Shown here in pieces: positions 1-9,516 of a stretch of 64,000 nt of DNA (the stretch's first letter is position 1; the number at the start of each line of letters is the position of its first letter). Under the pieces are notes generated by a model. The model was not told where the DNA came from and did no database searches. It saw only the letters and a program-made list of their open reading frames with translations. This DNA comes from Novosphingobium sp. SG707 (GTDB lineage Bacteria > Pseudomonadota > Alphaproteobacteria > Sphingomonadales > Sphingomonadaceae), in NCBI RefSeq assembly GCF_012275515.1, contig NZ_JAAZQL010000001.1:1037006-1101005 (forward strand), read 5' to 3'. Made by a program: the position numbers and the translations under genes.

Positions 1-257
1 ATCGCCAGCTTGATCGTCGCCTTGGTTTCGCGCAGAAATTCCGCCTCGTCTATGCCCAGCACGGCATTGACCTGCTGGATCGGCGGGATGGTCGCCTCAC
101 CAACGCCGATAATGCCGATGTCATCGGATTCGACCAGTTCGATGGCGATCTTGCGCTCTTGTGTGGTTACCCCCAGGACCTTGGCCAACAAGGCGGCCGT
201 CATCCAGCCGGCTGTGCCGCCTCCCAGAATGACCACCTTGCGGATCGGTCGGGTCAC
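1..257 (-). CDS. Tryptophan halogenase family protein, N-terminal part (runs off the window)
   Basis: Reading the minus strand from a GTG gives a protein starting [20 protein letters not shown]. This is the FAD-binding glycine-rich motif of flavin-dependent tryptophan halogenases, and it continues with the family-typical segment around [10 protein letters not shown]. Only about 85 residues are inside the window, so the catalytic lysine and the GWxWxIP motif cannot be checked. It follows the TonB receptor gene on the same strand, an arrangement common in sphingomonads and Caulobacter. Members in that setting are often assumed to act in glycan uptake rather than in making halogenated metabolites, but their function is unproven. 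An ATG just upstream is closed by a stop after two codons, so GTG is the start. Confidence 0.8.
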   Translation of the reverse strand, partial: MTRPIRKVVILGGGTAGWMTAALLAKVLGVTTQERKIAIELVESDDIGIIGVGEATIPPIQQVNAVLGIDEAEFLRETKATIKLA

Positions 258-291
258 GTTTGCATCCTCTTGTGTTTTGGTGATGGGCGCC

Positions 292-319
292 CTCCCCGCC
301 CGTTGGGGCGAGCGGGGAG
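292..319. terminator. Stem-loop between the TonB receptor and halogenase genes
   Basis: An 8-bp perfect stem (CTCCCCGC/GCGGGGAG) extended by two more pairs around one mismatch, with a small G-rich loop. It lies in the gap after the receptor stop codon. No clear T-run follows, so it could be an attenuating or RNA-stabilising hairpin rather than a full terminator. Confidence 0.4.
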
Positions 320-372
320 AACTATCATGAACAAGGCCCGGTACGAACAAGGCCCTGTCAGAACGGCCTCGT

Positions 373-3207
373 TCAGAAGAACGAGTAGGTCAGGTTGAGC
401 AGGAAGTTGCGCCCGAAGGTTTCCACCCGCGTGACCAGCCCGCTGGCCGTGTCGGTATAGGTATCCTTCTGGTCGGTCAGATTCTGCGCCTGAACCGAGA
501 CTCGCAGTCCCTTGAGATAGGCAATGTTGGTCTGTTTGAAATCAAAGCCGATCTGGGCATCAACCAGCGTTTGCCCCGCCCGGTTGACCGGCGAGATCGT
601 GTTCGAACCGCCACGGTCCTCCGACAGCCATTTCGAGCGATTGTTGATCGAGGCGCGGGCCGAGAAGCCGCCCTTTTCAAAGAAGCCGGTAAGCTGGAAC
701 ACCCGCTTGGACAGGCCCGGCACATCGGTGCCATCCTTCAGGCCGCCGTCAGTGAAGGCCGCTCCGCCCACGATGCCGAAGCCGTCAAGCGCATGGATGA
801 ACCGGCCAAAGGGCAGGCTGGCCTGAATTTCGATGCCTTTGACCTCGCCCTTCAATCCGCCGGTATAGGTGGTGTTCAGCCCCTTGAACGTGGCGGGCGT
901 ATAGATGGTCGAGCCATTGCTGCTGACCGCCTGATGATAGCCGGGGATATAGAACTGGGTGAAATCGCGCACCGTGGTGGTGGCCACGTTCCAGTTGACC
1001 AGATCCTTGTAGAAGGCCGAGATCGAGATGAACCCGTCGCGGGCAAAGTAATATTCATAGGAGGCGTCGAACTGGTTGGCCTCATAGGGGCGCAGTTGCG
1101 CATTGCCCGATGTCGACACCCATGGGCCAAGCCCCGGATCGGTGTTGGTCACATTGGCCACATTGTTGCGGAATTTCACCGAGGAGCCGGGGTTCAGATA
1201 GTCGATGCGCGGGCGGCTGATGACCTTGGAGGCGGCAAAGCGGAGCGTATGCCCGCTGCCCAGATCAAAGTTCAGGTTCAGGCTGGGCAGGACGCGGGCG
1301 TAATTGGCCCCATCGTTGATCGGCGTGGCGATATCGAGCTGGTTCGAGCCGATCACCGAGTTGAAGCCCGAGGCGCGCTGGCTGGTGATAACGCCTTGCA
1401 GGCCGACATTGCCGAACATACGGACGCCGCCGAACTCCTTCTCGAAATCGGCCTTGATGAAGGGCTGCCACACCTTTTCGCGGATCGTATAGGTATCGCC
1501 CATACGGTCGGGTTCAAGGCTGGCCGCGTCATAGCGGGTGTAGAAATTGCTGTTGATCAGCCCCAGCGCATCATAGGCCACGACATTACCCAGACCCGCC
1601 CAGTTCACATCGGCCACACCGCGCCGCGCCGAAGAGGGAATGGCGCCATCCAGCGGATAGGTGCTGGCGGTCAGGAAGTAGCCCTGATTGACCTTCGACT
1701 TCTTGTGGTCGGAATAGCGTACGCCCAGATTGACATGCTTGATGAAGGAATCCTCATAATCCTTCTGCACCGCAAAGCGCAGGGAATCGAGGTTTTCATC
1801 AAAGATCGCGGTGTTGAGGAAGCCGTCCTGCGCCTGGGCAAAGCCGATCGGCTGACCGCCCGCACCGATCACAGCGGTCTGGTTCAGCGCCGCGATGGGC
1901 GACAGGCTGCCGCCCCATGATTGCGGCCCGGCCAGGCGCACGGTGTTGTAATTGTCATAGGTCTGCGAATTGTTCGAGAAGGTCAGGCCATTGTCGCCAT
2001 AATTGTAGGTGCGGATATTGTTCGGCCCCTGGGTGGTCAGGCCCGCGCGGCCAAGGCCCGAATAGCTCTCGGCCCGCGTGTCGCGCTTGGTGCTCTCGGA
2101 ATGGGCCACATCAAGCGAGAGATGCAGATCGGACGCCGGATCATATTTCAGATTGCCGCCAAAGCTCTTGAGCTTGCCCCGCTTGTCCAGCGGATCGGTG
2201 CGCAGGACCGAATTGAAACCGGTGGTGCGCGCCGAGGTGATGGCGGTGGCGTTCGAGGAAATCACCGTGCTGCCGTCCGGGGCAATCGGCAGGGCTTCGA
2301 TAAAGCCGCGCGAAATGCCCTGGTCGGCAAAGTTGATGTAGAGCGCGTCAACCATCGCGGTGAAATTTTCGGCAGGCTTGAATTCGATCACGCCCGCCAG
2401 CGTGTCGCGCTTGAGCACGCGCGAGCGCGAGGAGATGTCGATCCCGGCCGGGGCATATTTGCCCGCATTGGCGCCCGAGGTAATCGCCCCCTTGTCATAG
2501 CCCCAAACGCTGAAATACTGATCCTGCGTGGGCGAGGAGGTGGTGGCCGCCGTCAGCGCAACGCCGATCGTGTCATTGGCAAATTTGTCGCTGAACGACA
2601 AGGCGACGCGATAGCCCTGATCCTTGAAATCGGGGTTCTTCGACTTCTGGCCATTCTGTTCAAACGTGCCGTTCACCACCAGCGTGCGCTTGTGCTCAAG
2701 CGGATGGATCGTGCGCATGTCCACCGTGCCGCCCACGCCCATCGCCGTCAGGTCGGCATTGGGGGTCTTGTACACCACGGCGGTGTCGATGATTTCGGAC
2801 GGATAGAGGTCATATTCCACGCCGCGATTGTCGCCTATGCCGATCAATTCGCGCCCGTTCATCGTGGTGCCCACGAAATCCTCGCGGAAGCCGCGCACCG
2901 AAATGCCGCTGACGCGCCCGGCGCGGCGTTCACCGGCCAAACCTGCAAGGCGGCCCAGCGAATCCGCCACGCTCGATTGCGGCAATTTGCCGATGTCTTC
3001 GGACGAAAGCGCCTCGATCACCCCGGCGCTCTTCTGCTTGACGGCCTGGGCGCGTTCAAGGCTGGCGCGCATCCCGGTGACGACGATATCGGCAGTGGCG
3101 GCGGCCGGCTGGGGCGCGGCCTGAGGAGCGGTTTGCGCCAATGCGGGGCCATGGCTCATCAGCGCGATGATCGCGGTGGAGCAGGCAAGACTCTTCTGTA
3201 ACTTCAT
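373..3207 (-). CDS. TonB-dependent receptor
   Basis: About 944 residues with a signal peptide ([20 protein letters not shown], cleaved after PALAQ). A TonB-box-like segment follows (ADIVVTG), then a plug domain with the GISVRGF and [10 protein letters not shown] motifs, and a long beta-barrel ending in aromatic residues (NLTYSFF). The start is the ATG preceded by GGGAGGG; an in-frame ATG 52 codons upstream has no signal peptide after it. The receptor should import a large substrate through the outer membrane using TonB energy. The divergent FucP-like permease and the LacI regulator suggest a sugar or oligosaccharide. It is likely repressed through palindromes in the shared promoter region. 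Confidence 0.93.
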   Translation of the reverse strand: MKLQKSLACSTAIIALMSHGPALAQTAPQAAPQPAAATADIVVTGMRASLERAQAVKQKSAGVIEALSSEDIGKLPQSSVADSLGRLAGLAGERRAGRVSGISVRGFREDFVGTTMNGRELIGIGDNRGVEYDLYPSEIIDTAVVYKTPNADLTAMGVGGTVDMRTIHPLEHKRTLVVNGTFEQNGQKSKNPDFKDQGYRVALSFSDKFANDTIGVALTAATTSSPTQDQYFSVWGYDKGAITSGANAGKYAPAGIDISSRSRVLKRDTLAGVIEFKPAENFTAMVDALYINFADQGISRGFIEALPIAPDGSTVISSNATAITSARTTGFNSVLRTDPLDKRGKLKSFGGNLKYDPASDLHLSLDVAHSESTKRDTRAESYSGLGRAGLTTQGPNNIRTYNYGDNGLTFSNNSQTYDNYNTVRLAGPQSWGGSLSPIAALNQTAVIGAGGQPIGFAQAQDGFLNTAIFDENLDSLRFAVQKDYEDSFIKHVNLGVRYSDHKKSKVNQGYFLTASTYPLDGAIPSSARRGVADVNWAGLGNVVAYDALGLINSNFYTRYDAASLEPDRMGDTYTIREKVWQPFIKADFEKEFGGVRMFGNVGLQGVITSQRASGFNSVIGSNQLDIATPINDGANYARVLPSLNLNFDLGSGHTLRFAASKVISRPRIDYLNPGSSVKFRNNVANVTNTDPGLGPWVSTSGNAQLRPYEANQFDASYEYYFARDGFISISAFYKDLVNWNVATTTVRDFTQFYIPGYHQAVSSNGSTIYTPATFKGLNTTYTGGLKGEVKGIEIQASLPFGRFIHALDGFGIVGGAAFTDGGLKDGTDVPGLSKRVFQLTGFFEKGGFSARASINNRSKWLSEDRGGSNTISPVNRAGQTLVDAQIGFDFKQTNIAYLKGLRVSVQAQNLTDQKDTYTDTASGLVTRVETFGRNFLLNLTYSFF

Positions 3208-3290
3208 GAGTTTGGTTCCCTCCCTGGACGTGTCTGGCAGATCGCAATCTGGCCGCCAGCCTTCGTTCGACGACAATCTTGAGACTTTAC

Positions 3291-3302
3291 GCAATCGGTT
3301 GC
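3291..3302. promoter_or_regulatory. Candidate LacI-family operator
   Basis: GCAATCGGTTGC is a CG-centred palindrome with one mismatched pair, the form typical of LacI-family operators. It lies about 84 bp before the receptor start and 79 bp before the permease start, and a LacI-type gene lies beyond the permease. Confidence 0.5.
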
Positions 3303-3319
3303 AATGGGTAGGCGTTCCG

Positions 3320-3333
3320 TTTGCATATGCAAA
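3320..3333. promoter_or_regulatory. Perfect 14-bp palindrome in the divergent promoter
   Basis: TTTGCATATGCAAA is a perfect palindrome lying 18 bp from the LacI-like operator and between the receptor and permease starts. It could be a second operator. Its AT centre differs from the usual CG-centred LacI site, so the binding protein is uncertain. Confidence 0.4.
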
Positions 3334-3380
3334 TTTTACGCACTCTGTCCGCCCCGCCAACATCGAGGCATAAGCACGCG

Positions 3381-4700
3381 ATGAACAAAGTTTCCGTCCT
3401 CGCTGCCTCTGATCGCCAACAATCGCTTCAAGCGGTTGCCCTGATGGTATTTCTGGTCATGGGCCTGTCGGGAGCGATGGGGCCAACGCTGATTCCGGCG
3501 ATTCGCATCGTCTTTGGTCTTGGCCTTTCCGCCGCCATGACGGTGCAATGGATCCCGCTGGTGGTCAGCGGGCTGTCCTCGCTGATTCTGGCGCAATTGC
3601 TGCACCGTTTTGGGGCAAAGGCGATGGTGCTGGGCGGATTGGGTCTGATGACGCTGGGCTGTCTTCAGGTGCGGCTGTTCATCCTTGCCCCCTTGGGCGT
3701 TGATGCGCGCTACGGGCTGATGCTGGCCTCGCTGGCGGTCATTGCCCTGGGCACATCGGTGCTGCAGGTGGCGGCCAATCTGCTGGTGGTGCAACTGGGC
3801 CATGTCCGCAAGGCCTCCTCGCGCCTGACGCTGGCGCAAAGTTTCAATTCGCTGGGCGTGCTGGTGGGCGTGTCGCTGGGCACCAATCTCGCGCTGGGCG
3901 CCAAGGCGACGGGCGCCCCCGCGATGGCCTTGGGCATTGGTCAGGCCTATGGCTGGTCTGCGGCGATCAACGGGCTTGTACTGATCGCGGCGGTCGTGGT
4001 CGGAGCGACCGCATGGGCCGGTTCGCGCCCCGCCGCTCCGGCAGGGGGGATGCCATCGAGAGGTGCAGCCATCCGCGCGGCGCTGGGCTCCGGCTGGGCC
4101 TTGGCCGGGGCCGGAGGGATTGCGCTTTACGTCGGCGCCGAAGGCTCCATCGGCAGCATCCTCATTCCCTATCTGCACCAGAAATCGGTGCTCAATCTGA
4201 CCTTGGAGGAGGCGGGGCACTATCTGGGCTGGTTCTATTGGGGCGGTGCGCTGGCGGGGCGTCTGGCGGGCACATGGCTGCTCCACCGCTGGCCTGCGGC
4301 GCGGATGCTGGGCATGGCGGCGGGCGGGGCCGTGATCGCCAGCGCGCTTGCCGCACTGGGTTCGGGAGCGCTGGCCGGCTATGCCGCGCTCAGCATCGGC
4401 CTGTTCAACGCAATCATGTTTCCGGTCATCTTTTCCATCACGGTCGAGCGATCGACGGCGCCCTCGGCGGCTGTGTCGGGATTGTTGAGCACCGCGATTG
4501 CCGGGGGCGCGATCCTTTCTGCGCTGGTCGGATGGACCGGAGAGCATTTCGGCTTTGCTCTCTGCTTTGTGATCCCGATGCTGGCCTATGGGTTGATCGC
4601 CTTGTTTGCCGCCTGCGGGGCGGTCCTTCCCTCGGCGGACAAGGCCCCGCAGGATTCGCGGACAACCAGTTCGGTGGGCAATCTTTCGGAACGCACCTGA
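3381..4700 (+). CDS. Sugar MFS transporter (FucP-like)
   Basis: A 439-residue hydrophobic protein with about 12 membrane segments, resembling the FucP/glucose-galactose branch of the major facilitator superfamily. It probably carries the sugar released from the receptor's substrate across the inner membrane by proton symport. The start chosen (MNKVSVLAASDRQQS) comes after an upstream ATG that would add 20 non-conserved residues overlapping the palindromic operator. It is divergent from the TonB receptor. Its 3' end overlaps the convergent lacI-type gene by 115 bp, in a hydrophilic tail (after FAACG) that is not needed for transport. The substrate cannot be read from the sequence. Confidence 0.85.
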   Translation: MNKVSVLAASDRQQSLQAVALMVFLVMGLSGAMGPTLIPAIRIVFGLGLSAAMTVQWIPLVVSGLSSLILAQLLHRFGAKAMVLGGLGLMTLGCLQVRLFILAPLGVDARYGLMLASLAVIALGTSVLQVAANLLVVQLGHVRKASSRLTLAQSFNSLGVLVGVSLGTNLALGAKATGAPAMALGIGQAYGWSAAINGLVLIAAVVVGATAWAGSRPAAPAGGMPSRGAAIRAALGSGWALAGAGGIALYVGAEGSIGSILIPYLHQKSVLNLTLEEAGHYLGWFYWGGALAGRLAGTWLLHRWPAARMLGMAAGGAVIASALAALGSGALAGYAALSIGLFNAIMFPVIFSITVERSTAPSAAVSGLLSTAIAGGAILSALVGWTGEHFGFALCFVIPMLAYGLIALFAACGAVLPSADKAPQDSRTTSSVGNLSERT

Positions 4701-5713
4701 TAACCCGCCATCAAGCGCAGCAGTTTCGAGACCAGCAGATGGCCCGCGAGGATCGTGTCCTGACGGATCGTGGTCAATTGGGGATGGGCCAGACGGGCGG
4801 CCTCGCTGTCATCATAGCCGACAATGGCCACATCCTCGGGCACGCGCCGTCCGCGTTCATGCAGCGCGCGCATGGCCCCCACCGCGACCAGATCCGATGA
4901 GGCGACAATCGCGTCAAAGGCGACCTGCTGATCGAGCAACGCCTGTACCGCCTCCATGCCCGCCTGCATCCCCGAGGGCGCGGGGCGCGGCATGGTGAGA
5001 TCGGCCGGAAGCCCCACCCCGGCCAACGCGCTGCGAAAGCCCGAGAGCCTTTCCGACAATTGCGCCTGCCGGGTCTGGGCGGTGGTGATGGGCGCCGCCT
5101 GCCCGATAAAGGCGATCCGCTTTCGCCCCAGTTTCACCAGATGGCTGGTCGCCTGCCACCCGCCTTCGGCATTGTTGCTGCCCACCGAACAATAGAGCTG
5201 ATCCGGCGTTTCCACGCCCCAGACGACAAAGGGCCGATTGCCCTGCGCCATCCGGTTCAGGCCGGAGTGAAACTGCGACTGGCCCAGAAAGATGATGCCG
5301 TCATAGGGATGGCTGGCCATGAAACGGGTCAGCGAGGCGTCATCATAAGGCGCCTGAGACGATATCGAAAAATCCAGCCCATGGTCGCGCATCGCCGCCC
5401 CGATCCCCCCCAGCAGGTTAAGCTCAAAGGAATTGGCAAGGCGGCTCCCGCTGGGCAAGGCGACAGGCATGACCGCGCAGATTGAGCCGCTGCGTTTGGG
5501 CTTTCGCGCGCGGCTTTGGTTCTTGTCCCTGCCCCCTTCGCGCAAGGGATAGCCCAGTTCCCGCGCGATGGCGACAACCCGCGCCTTGGTTTCGGGCGTT
5601 ATGGCGGGGTGATCGTCCAGCACGCGCGACACCGTGGCGACAGAAACTTCTGCGGCCTGCGCAACATCAATCAGGCGCGGCCTGCGCCCGACAGCCGCCC
5701 GATCATTCGCCAT
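4586..5713 (-). CDS. LacI family transcriptional regulator
   Basis: A 375-residue protein with an N-terminal LacI helix-turn-helix (about residues 14-36, DVAQAAEVSVATVSRVLDDH) and hinge. A periplasmic-binding-protein-like effector domain follows, with DAIVASSDLVAVGAMRALHE and VAIVGYDDSEAARL. It most likely represses the neighbouring receptor and permease genes until their sugar is present. The last 38 codons overlap the convergent permease gene; the C-terminal extension after ELVVRESC is not conserved in the family. The effector sugar is unknown. Confidence 0.9.
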   Translation of the reverse strand: MANDRAAVGRRPRLIDVAQAAEVSVATVSRVLDDHPAITPETKARVVAIARELGYPLREGGRDKNQSRARKPKRSGSICAVMPVALPSGSRLANSFELNLLGGIGAAMRDHGLDFSISSQAPYDDASLTRFMASHPYDGIIFLGQSQFHSGLNRMAQGNRPFVVWGVETPDQLYCSVGSNNAEGGWQATSHLVKLGRKRIAFIGQAAPITTAQTRQAQLSERLSGFRSALAGVGLPADLTMPRPAPSGMQAGMEAVQALLDQQVAFDAIVASSDLVAVGAMRALHERGRRVPEDVAIVGYDDSEAARLAHPQLTTIRQDTILAGHLLVSKLLRLMAGYQVRSERLPTELVVRESCGALSAEGRTAPQAANKAINP

Positions 5714-5949
5714 CGCAGCAAGGACCCGGCGCCCGCATCAGGGCGTTACGGCGAATCACCGGGCCGGACCGACAGCAGTTCATGGCATTCCCCCCTGTTT
5801 TGCGGAAGGTTTTAGCATCGGACCGCCGCCGTTTCCACACGCGTCCGGTCCGCCTCCACAGGCTTATCCCTGATCCGATTGCAGGGGCCGCGCCACATGG
5901 CCGCGCGGACAGTTTGACGCTGCCCGCCGCTCCCGCTAACGCGGCGGCG

Positions 5950-6702
5950 ATGATTGCACTGCTCTCCCCGGCCAAGACGCTCGATTTCGAGCGCGCCCTG
6001 CCCCCGCTTGCCGTTTCGACCCCGCATTTCGCCCAGGAGGCCCTCGACCTCGCGCATTCGGCCGCCGATCTGTCCGCCGAGCAATTGGGCAAGCTGATGC
6101 ATATCTCGCCCAAGCTGGCGCAATTGAACGTCGAGCGTTTCAACAGCTTTGCCGAGCAGCCGGAAAGGCAGGCGCTCTTTGCCTTTGTCGGCGATGTCTA
6201 TACCGGCTTTGAGGTGCATACGCTCGATGAGGCAGGGGTAGCCTTCGCGCAGGATCATGTGCGGATGCTCTCGGGGCTCTATGGGCTGCTGCGGCCGCTC
6301 GATGCCATCCGGCCCTATCGGCTGGAAATGGGCACGCGCTGGGCGCCGGGCCACAAAAAGCTGACTGACTGGTGGGGCGACCGGATCGCCAACCATCTGC
6401 GCGCGCAGGTGGCGGAGGAAGGCTCGGGCGTGGTGCTCAACCTTGCCAGTCAGGAATATTTCGCCGCCGTGGCGGGGCAATTGCCCGGGCTGCGCGTGGT
6501 CGAGGTGGAGTTTCGCGAGGCAGGCCCCGATGGCCCGCGCTTCGTCAGCTTTCACGCCAAGCGGGCGCGGGGCATGATGGCGCGCTGGATGTGCGAAAAC
6601 CACATTGCCGACATTGACGCGATGCGCGGCTTTGACAGCGACGGCTATCGCTTCGACGCCGCCGAGAGCGACGCCGACCGCTGGCGGTTCACCCGCGCAT
6701 GA
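5950..6702 (+). CDS. yaaA: Peroxide stress protein YaaA (DUF328/UPF0246)
   Basis: 250 residues beginning MIALLSPAKTLDFE, the hallmark start of YaaA. The conserved blocks SGLYGLLRPLDAIRPYRLEMGT, VVLNLASQEYF and the C-terminal HAKRARGMMARW are all present. In E. coli YaaA limits free iron during peroxide stress and has a DNA-binding fold. The frame stays open for 156 codons upstream, but family length and the start motif fix this ATG. The next gene overlaps by ATGA, so they are probably co-transcribed. Confidence 0.92.
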   Translation: MIALLSPAKTLDFERALPPLAVSTPHFAQEALDLAHSAADLSAEQLGKLMHISPKLAQLNVERFNSFAEQPERQALFAFVGDVYTGFEVHTLDEAGVAFAQDHVRMLSGLYGLLRPLDAIRPYRLEMGTRWAPGHKKLTDWWGDRIANHLRAQVAEEGSGVVLNLASQEYFAAVAGQLPGLRVVEVEFREAGPDGPRFVSFHAKRARGMMARWMCENHIADIDAMRGFDSDGYRFDAAESDADRWRFTRA

Positions 6703-7400
6703 GCGGCAACAGCGCCGTCATCATCGGGGCGTCGGGCGGGATCGGCCATGCCTTTGAGGCGGCGCTGATTGAGGAAGGCGGGTTTGAAACCGTCCATGGC
6801 TTTGCCCGCTCGCGCCCCGGGGCGCAGCATATCGACCTGCTCGACGAGGCCAGCATTGCCGCGGCCGCCGCGCATGTGGCCAAGGGGCCACCGCCCACTC
6901 TGATCATTGTCGCGACCGGATTGCTGCATGATGGCGACCTCGGGCCGGAAAAGGCGCTGCGCGATCTTGATCCGGCGTGGCTGGCCAAGGTCCATGCCGT
7001 CAATGCCATCGGTCCGGTGCTGGTGGCCAAACATTTCCTGCCGCTCATGCCCCGGACCGGGCGGGCGGTCTTTGCCGCGCTCTCGGCGCGGGTGGGGTCG
7101 ATCACGGACAATCGGCTGGGCGGATGGCATGGCTATCGCGCCTCCAAGGCGGCCTTGAACATGCTCGTGCGCAATCTTGCCATCGAGGAGCGCCGCCGCA
7201 ATGATCGCTCGATTGTCGTCGCGCTGCATCCCGGAACGGTCGATACGGCGCTTTCGCGCCCGTTTCAGGGCAATGTCGCAGCCGGAAAGCTGTTTGATGC
7301 CGAGCGGGCGGCCCTGCAACTGCTCGATGTGATCGAGGGGCTCAAGCCGCATGACAGCGGCAAACTCTTCGATTTCGAAGGCATCGAGATCCCCTTTTAA
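6699..7400 (+). CDS. SDR family oxidoreductase (C-factor/CsgA-like)
   Basis: 233 residues with a Rossmann motif near the N-terminus (IIGASGGIGHAF), a catalytic YxxxK (YRASKAALN) and a downstream HPGTVDT segment. This pattern fits the short, cell-signalling C-factor-like SDRs. It should be an NAD(P)-dependent oxidoreductase of unknown substrate. It overlaps yaaA by 4 nt (translational coupling). Confidence 0.85.
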   Translation: MSGNSAVIIGASGGIGHAFEAALIEEGGFETVHGFARSRPGAQHIDLLDEASIAAAAAHVAKGPPPTLIIVATGLLHDGDLGPEKALRDLDPAWLAKVHAVNAIGPVLVAKHFLPLMPRTGRAVFAALSARVGSITDNRLGGWHGYRASKAALNMLVRNLAIEERRRNDRSIVVALHPGTVDTALSRPFQGNVAAGKLFDAERAALQLLDVIEGLKPHDSGKLFDFEGIEIPF

Positions 7401-7460
7401 TTGAACCTCCGCCCATCCCGTGGCAAATGCCGGACAAGAAAATACAGTCGGGATGTAGCC

Positions 7461-7871
7461 ATGACAGAGCAGGAAACACCATCCGCCCGGATCGATGCCA
7501 AGCTGGCCAGTCTGGGCGACTGGCGGGGCGAAAGCCTGGCGCGTTTGCGCTCCATGATCCTGCAGGCCGATCCCGATGTGGTGGAAAGTGTGAAATGGGT
7601 CAAACCATCCAATCCATTGGGCGTGCCGACCTGGGAACATGCGGGCATACTGTGTACGGGCGAGGTCTATAAGGCCTATGTCAAACTCACCTTTGCCCAT
7701 GGCGCGGCGCTGGATGATCCGGCCGGACTGTTCAATGCCGGATTTGGCGGCGGCACGCGGCGGGCAATCGACCTGCGCGAAGGAGAGATGGTCGATGCGG
7801 CGGCTTTCGATGCGCTGATCAAGGCGGCGGTTGCCTTCAACCTCGGCAAACAGACCATCCGGAAAGCCTGA
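7461..7871 (+). CDS. DUF1801 domain-containing protein
   Basis: 136 residues with the DUF1801 pattern: an N-terminal helix pair, then VVESVKWVKPSNPLGVPTWE, GEVYKAYVKLTFAHGAAL and a C-terminal RRAIDLREGE. The domain has a YdhG-like fold of unknown biochemical function. The start is the ATG after a GGGATG stretch; an upstream in-frame extension is not conserved. The tag gene follows by 3 nt, suggesting an operon. Confidence 0.82.
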   Translation: MTEQETPSARIDAKLASLGDWRGESLARLRSMILQADPDVVESVKWVKPSNPLGVPTWEHAGILCTGEVYKAYVKLTFAHGAALDDPAGLFNAGFGGGTRRAIDLREGEMVDAAAFDALIKAAVAFNLGKQTIRKA

Positions 7872-7874
7872 ACG

Positions 7875-8483
7875 ATGAGCGCGACCATTCCCGGCCCCGA
7901 CGGGCATCATCGCTGTCGCTGGTGCGCCGCAACGGCCGATTATATGGCCTATCATGACACCGAATGGGGCTTTCCGGTATCCGATGACCGCCGCCTGTTC
8001 GAAAAGTTGACGCTGGAAGGGTTTCAGTCGGGGCTGAGCTGGCGCACCATTCTGGCCAAGCGCGACAATTTCCGAGCCGCCTTTGACGGTTTCGATTTCC
8101 ACCGCATCGCCCTCTATGACGAGGCCGATGTCAAGCGTCTGTTGCATGACGAGGGCATCGTGCGCCATCGCGGCAAGATCGAGGCCACGATTAGGAATGC
8201 CGGGCGCGCGGTGGAAATGGTCCGGCAGGAAGGCTCGCTGGCCGCCTATTTCTGGCGCTATGAGGAAAAGGTCGAACCGGGCGCCGCGTTGCAGGCCGTC
8301 TCAACCACCCCAACCTCGGTGGCCCTGTCCAAAGATCTCAAAAAGCGCGGCTGGGCCTTTGTCGGACCGACCACCGCCTATGCCTTCATGCAGGCAATGG
8401 GGCTCGTCAACGATCACGCCATCGGATGCGTAGCAAGAGCACGCGTGGCGCAGGCCCGCGCCGCCTTCACCCCGCCGCAATAA
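7875..8483 (+). CDS. tag: DNA-3-methyladenine glycosylase I
   Basis: 202 residues matching Tag: an N-terminal zinc-site CRWC at residues 14-17, the signature YMAYHDTEWGFPVSDDRRLFE, the glycosylase block LEGFQSGLSWRTILAKRDNF and the C-terminal FVGPTTAYAFMQAMGLVNDH. The enzyme removes 3-methyladenine from DNA in base-excision repair. It directly follows the DUF1801 gene. Confidence 0.95.
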   Translation: MSATIPGPDGHHRCRWCAATADYMAYHDTEWGFPVSDDRRLFEKLTLEGFQSGLSWRTILAKRDNFRAAFDGFDFHRIALYDEADVKRLLHDEGIVRHRGKIEATIRNAGRAVEMVRQEGSLAAYFWRYEEKVEPGAALQAVSTTPTSVALSKDLKKRGWAFVGPTTAYAFMQAMGLVNDHAIGCVARARVAQARAAFTPPQ

Positions 8484-8602
8484 TCGCCGGTCCCCAGGTA
8501 AGGCAGGGGAGACAAGGCAGGGCAGCAGCGCCATATGGCGGGCCAATCGCTGCGCGATGTCAAGCTGGGCGCCCGCACCATCCTTTGCCGATGGGCAGAT
8601 GC

Positions 8603-9499
8603 TCAATCCCAGTAAGGCGGATCGCCAAAACTGGCGCGCAGATGCTCGATCAGGCGGCGCAGCTTGGCCGAAGGCTCGCGCCCCTGAGCATGGGCCATGT
8701 AGAGAAAATCGGGCGCGGGGACGGCCTCCAACGGCACCTCGATCAGATCGCCCGCCTTGATCGCCGGTCCGGCAATAAAGGCAGGCAGCATGGCCAGCCC
8801 CAGCCCGGCGATGGCCGCATCGCGCATCATGTCGCCATTGTTGACGCCCAGAGACAGGCGCGCGCGGATCGTAACAGGCCCTTCCTCCGTCTCGAAACGC
8901 CAATCGCCCGCGCCGCGATTGGTATAATAGATCCCCCTGTGCCCCTGCAGATCCTCCAGCGTCCGGGGCGTGCCATGCACGGCCAGATAGGCCGCAGAGG
9001 CGGTGAGCAAACGGCGGCTCTGCGCCAGTTTCCAGACGATCAGGCGCGTGTCATCAATCGGTCCGTTGCGGATGATGGCGTCATGGCCGCTGGAGGCGAC
9101 ATCGATCCGCCGGTCGTCCAGATCGAGCGTCAATTGGATATCGGGATGGGCCTTGAGGAAAGGGTAGAGCGCCGGGCCGAGATGCAGCCGCCCAAAAGTG
9201 ACCGGCGCGGCGATGCGCAGCGGTCCGCTCAAAGTGCCGCGTCGCTCGGCAATATCGGCGGCGGCGGTGGCGATCTCGCGGGTGATGCGCGCCGCGCGGG
9301 GCAGAAAGGCGCTGCCATCCTCGGTCAGCGCCAGTTTGCGCGTGCTGCGATGGAGCAGCCGCGCGCCCAGCGACCGCTCCAGCTCGGCCAGCCTTTCGCT
9401 GACCACGGATTTGGAGAGCCGCAATTGCCGGGCGGCCGCGCTGATTGAGCCATGTTCGGCGGTGGCGACGAAAGCCTCTATTCCCTCAATACGGATCAT
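8603..9499 (-). CDS. LysR family transcriptional regulator
   Basis: 298 residues with an N-terminal winged helix-turn-helix (EAFVATAEHGSISAAARQLRLSKSVVSERLAELERSLG, about residues 6-43) and a LysR effector domain of the CrgA/DmlR subgroup (LSGPLRIAAPVTFGRLHLGP). The start (MIRIEGIEAF) is set by family alignment; the frame is open 60 codons further upstream. It is divergent from an SDR gene, and a TTCGG-N5-CCGAA repeat touches its own start, suggesting autoregulation plus control of the SDR. Confidence 0.9.
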   Translation of the reverse strand: MIRIEGIEAFVATAEHGSISAAARQLRLSKSVVSERLAELERSLGARLLHRSTRKLALTEDGSAFLPRAARITREIATAAADIAERRGTLSGPLRIAAPVTFGRLHLGPALYPFLKAHPDIQLTLDLDDRRIDVASSGHDAIIRNGPIDDTRLIVWKLAQSRRLLTASAAYLAVHGTPRTLEDLQGHRGIYYTNRGAGDWRFETEEGPVTIRARLSLGVNNGDMMRDAAIAGLGLAMLPAFIAGPAIKAGDLIEVPLEAVPAPDFLYMAHAQGREPSAKLRRLIEHLRASFGDPPYWD

Positions 9500-9501
9500 C
9501 G

Positions 9502-9516
9502 TTCGGCCACTCCGAA
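9502..9516. promoter_or_regulatory. LysR-type operator in the LysR/SDR divergent promoter
   Basis: Perfect inverted repeat TTCGG-CCACT-CCGAA immediately before the LysR start codon. A further CCGAACGAT at 9544-9552 mirrors ATCGTTCGG at 9498-9506 (9-bp perfect arms). Three related half-sites in a short divergent region fit the recognition-plus-activation site layout of LysR regulators. Confidence 0.5.

Noticed and set aside
571..1920. Long plus-strand reading frame opposite the first TonB receptor
   Set aside because: It lacks any domain or start signal and mirrors the high-GC receptor gene, whose motifs are clear on the other strand.
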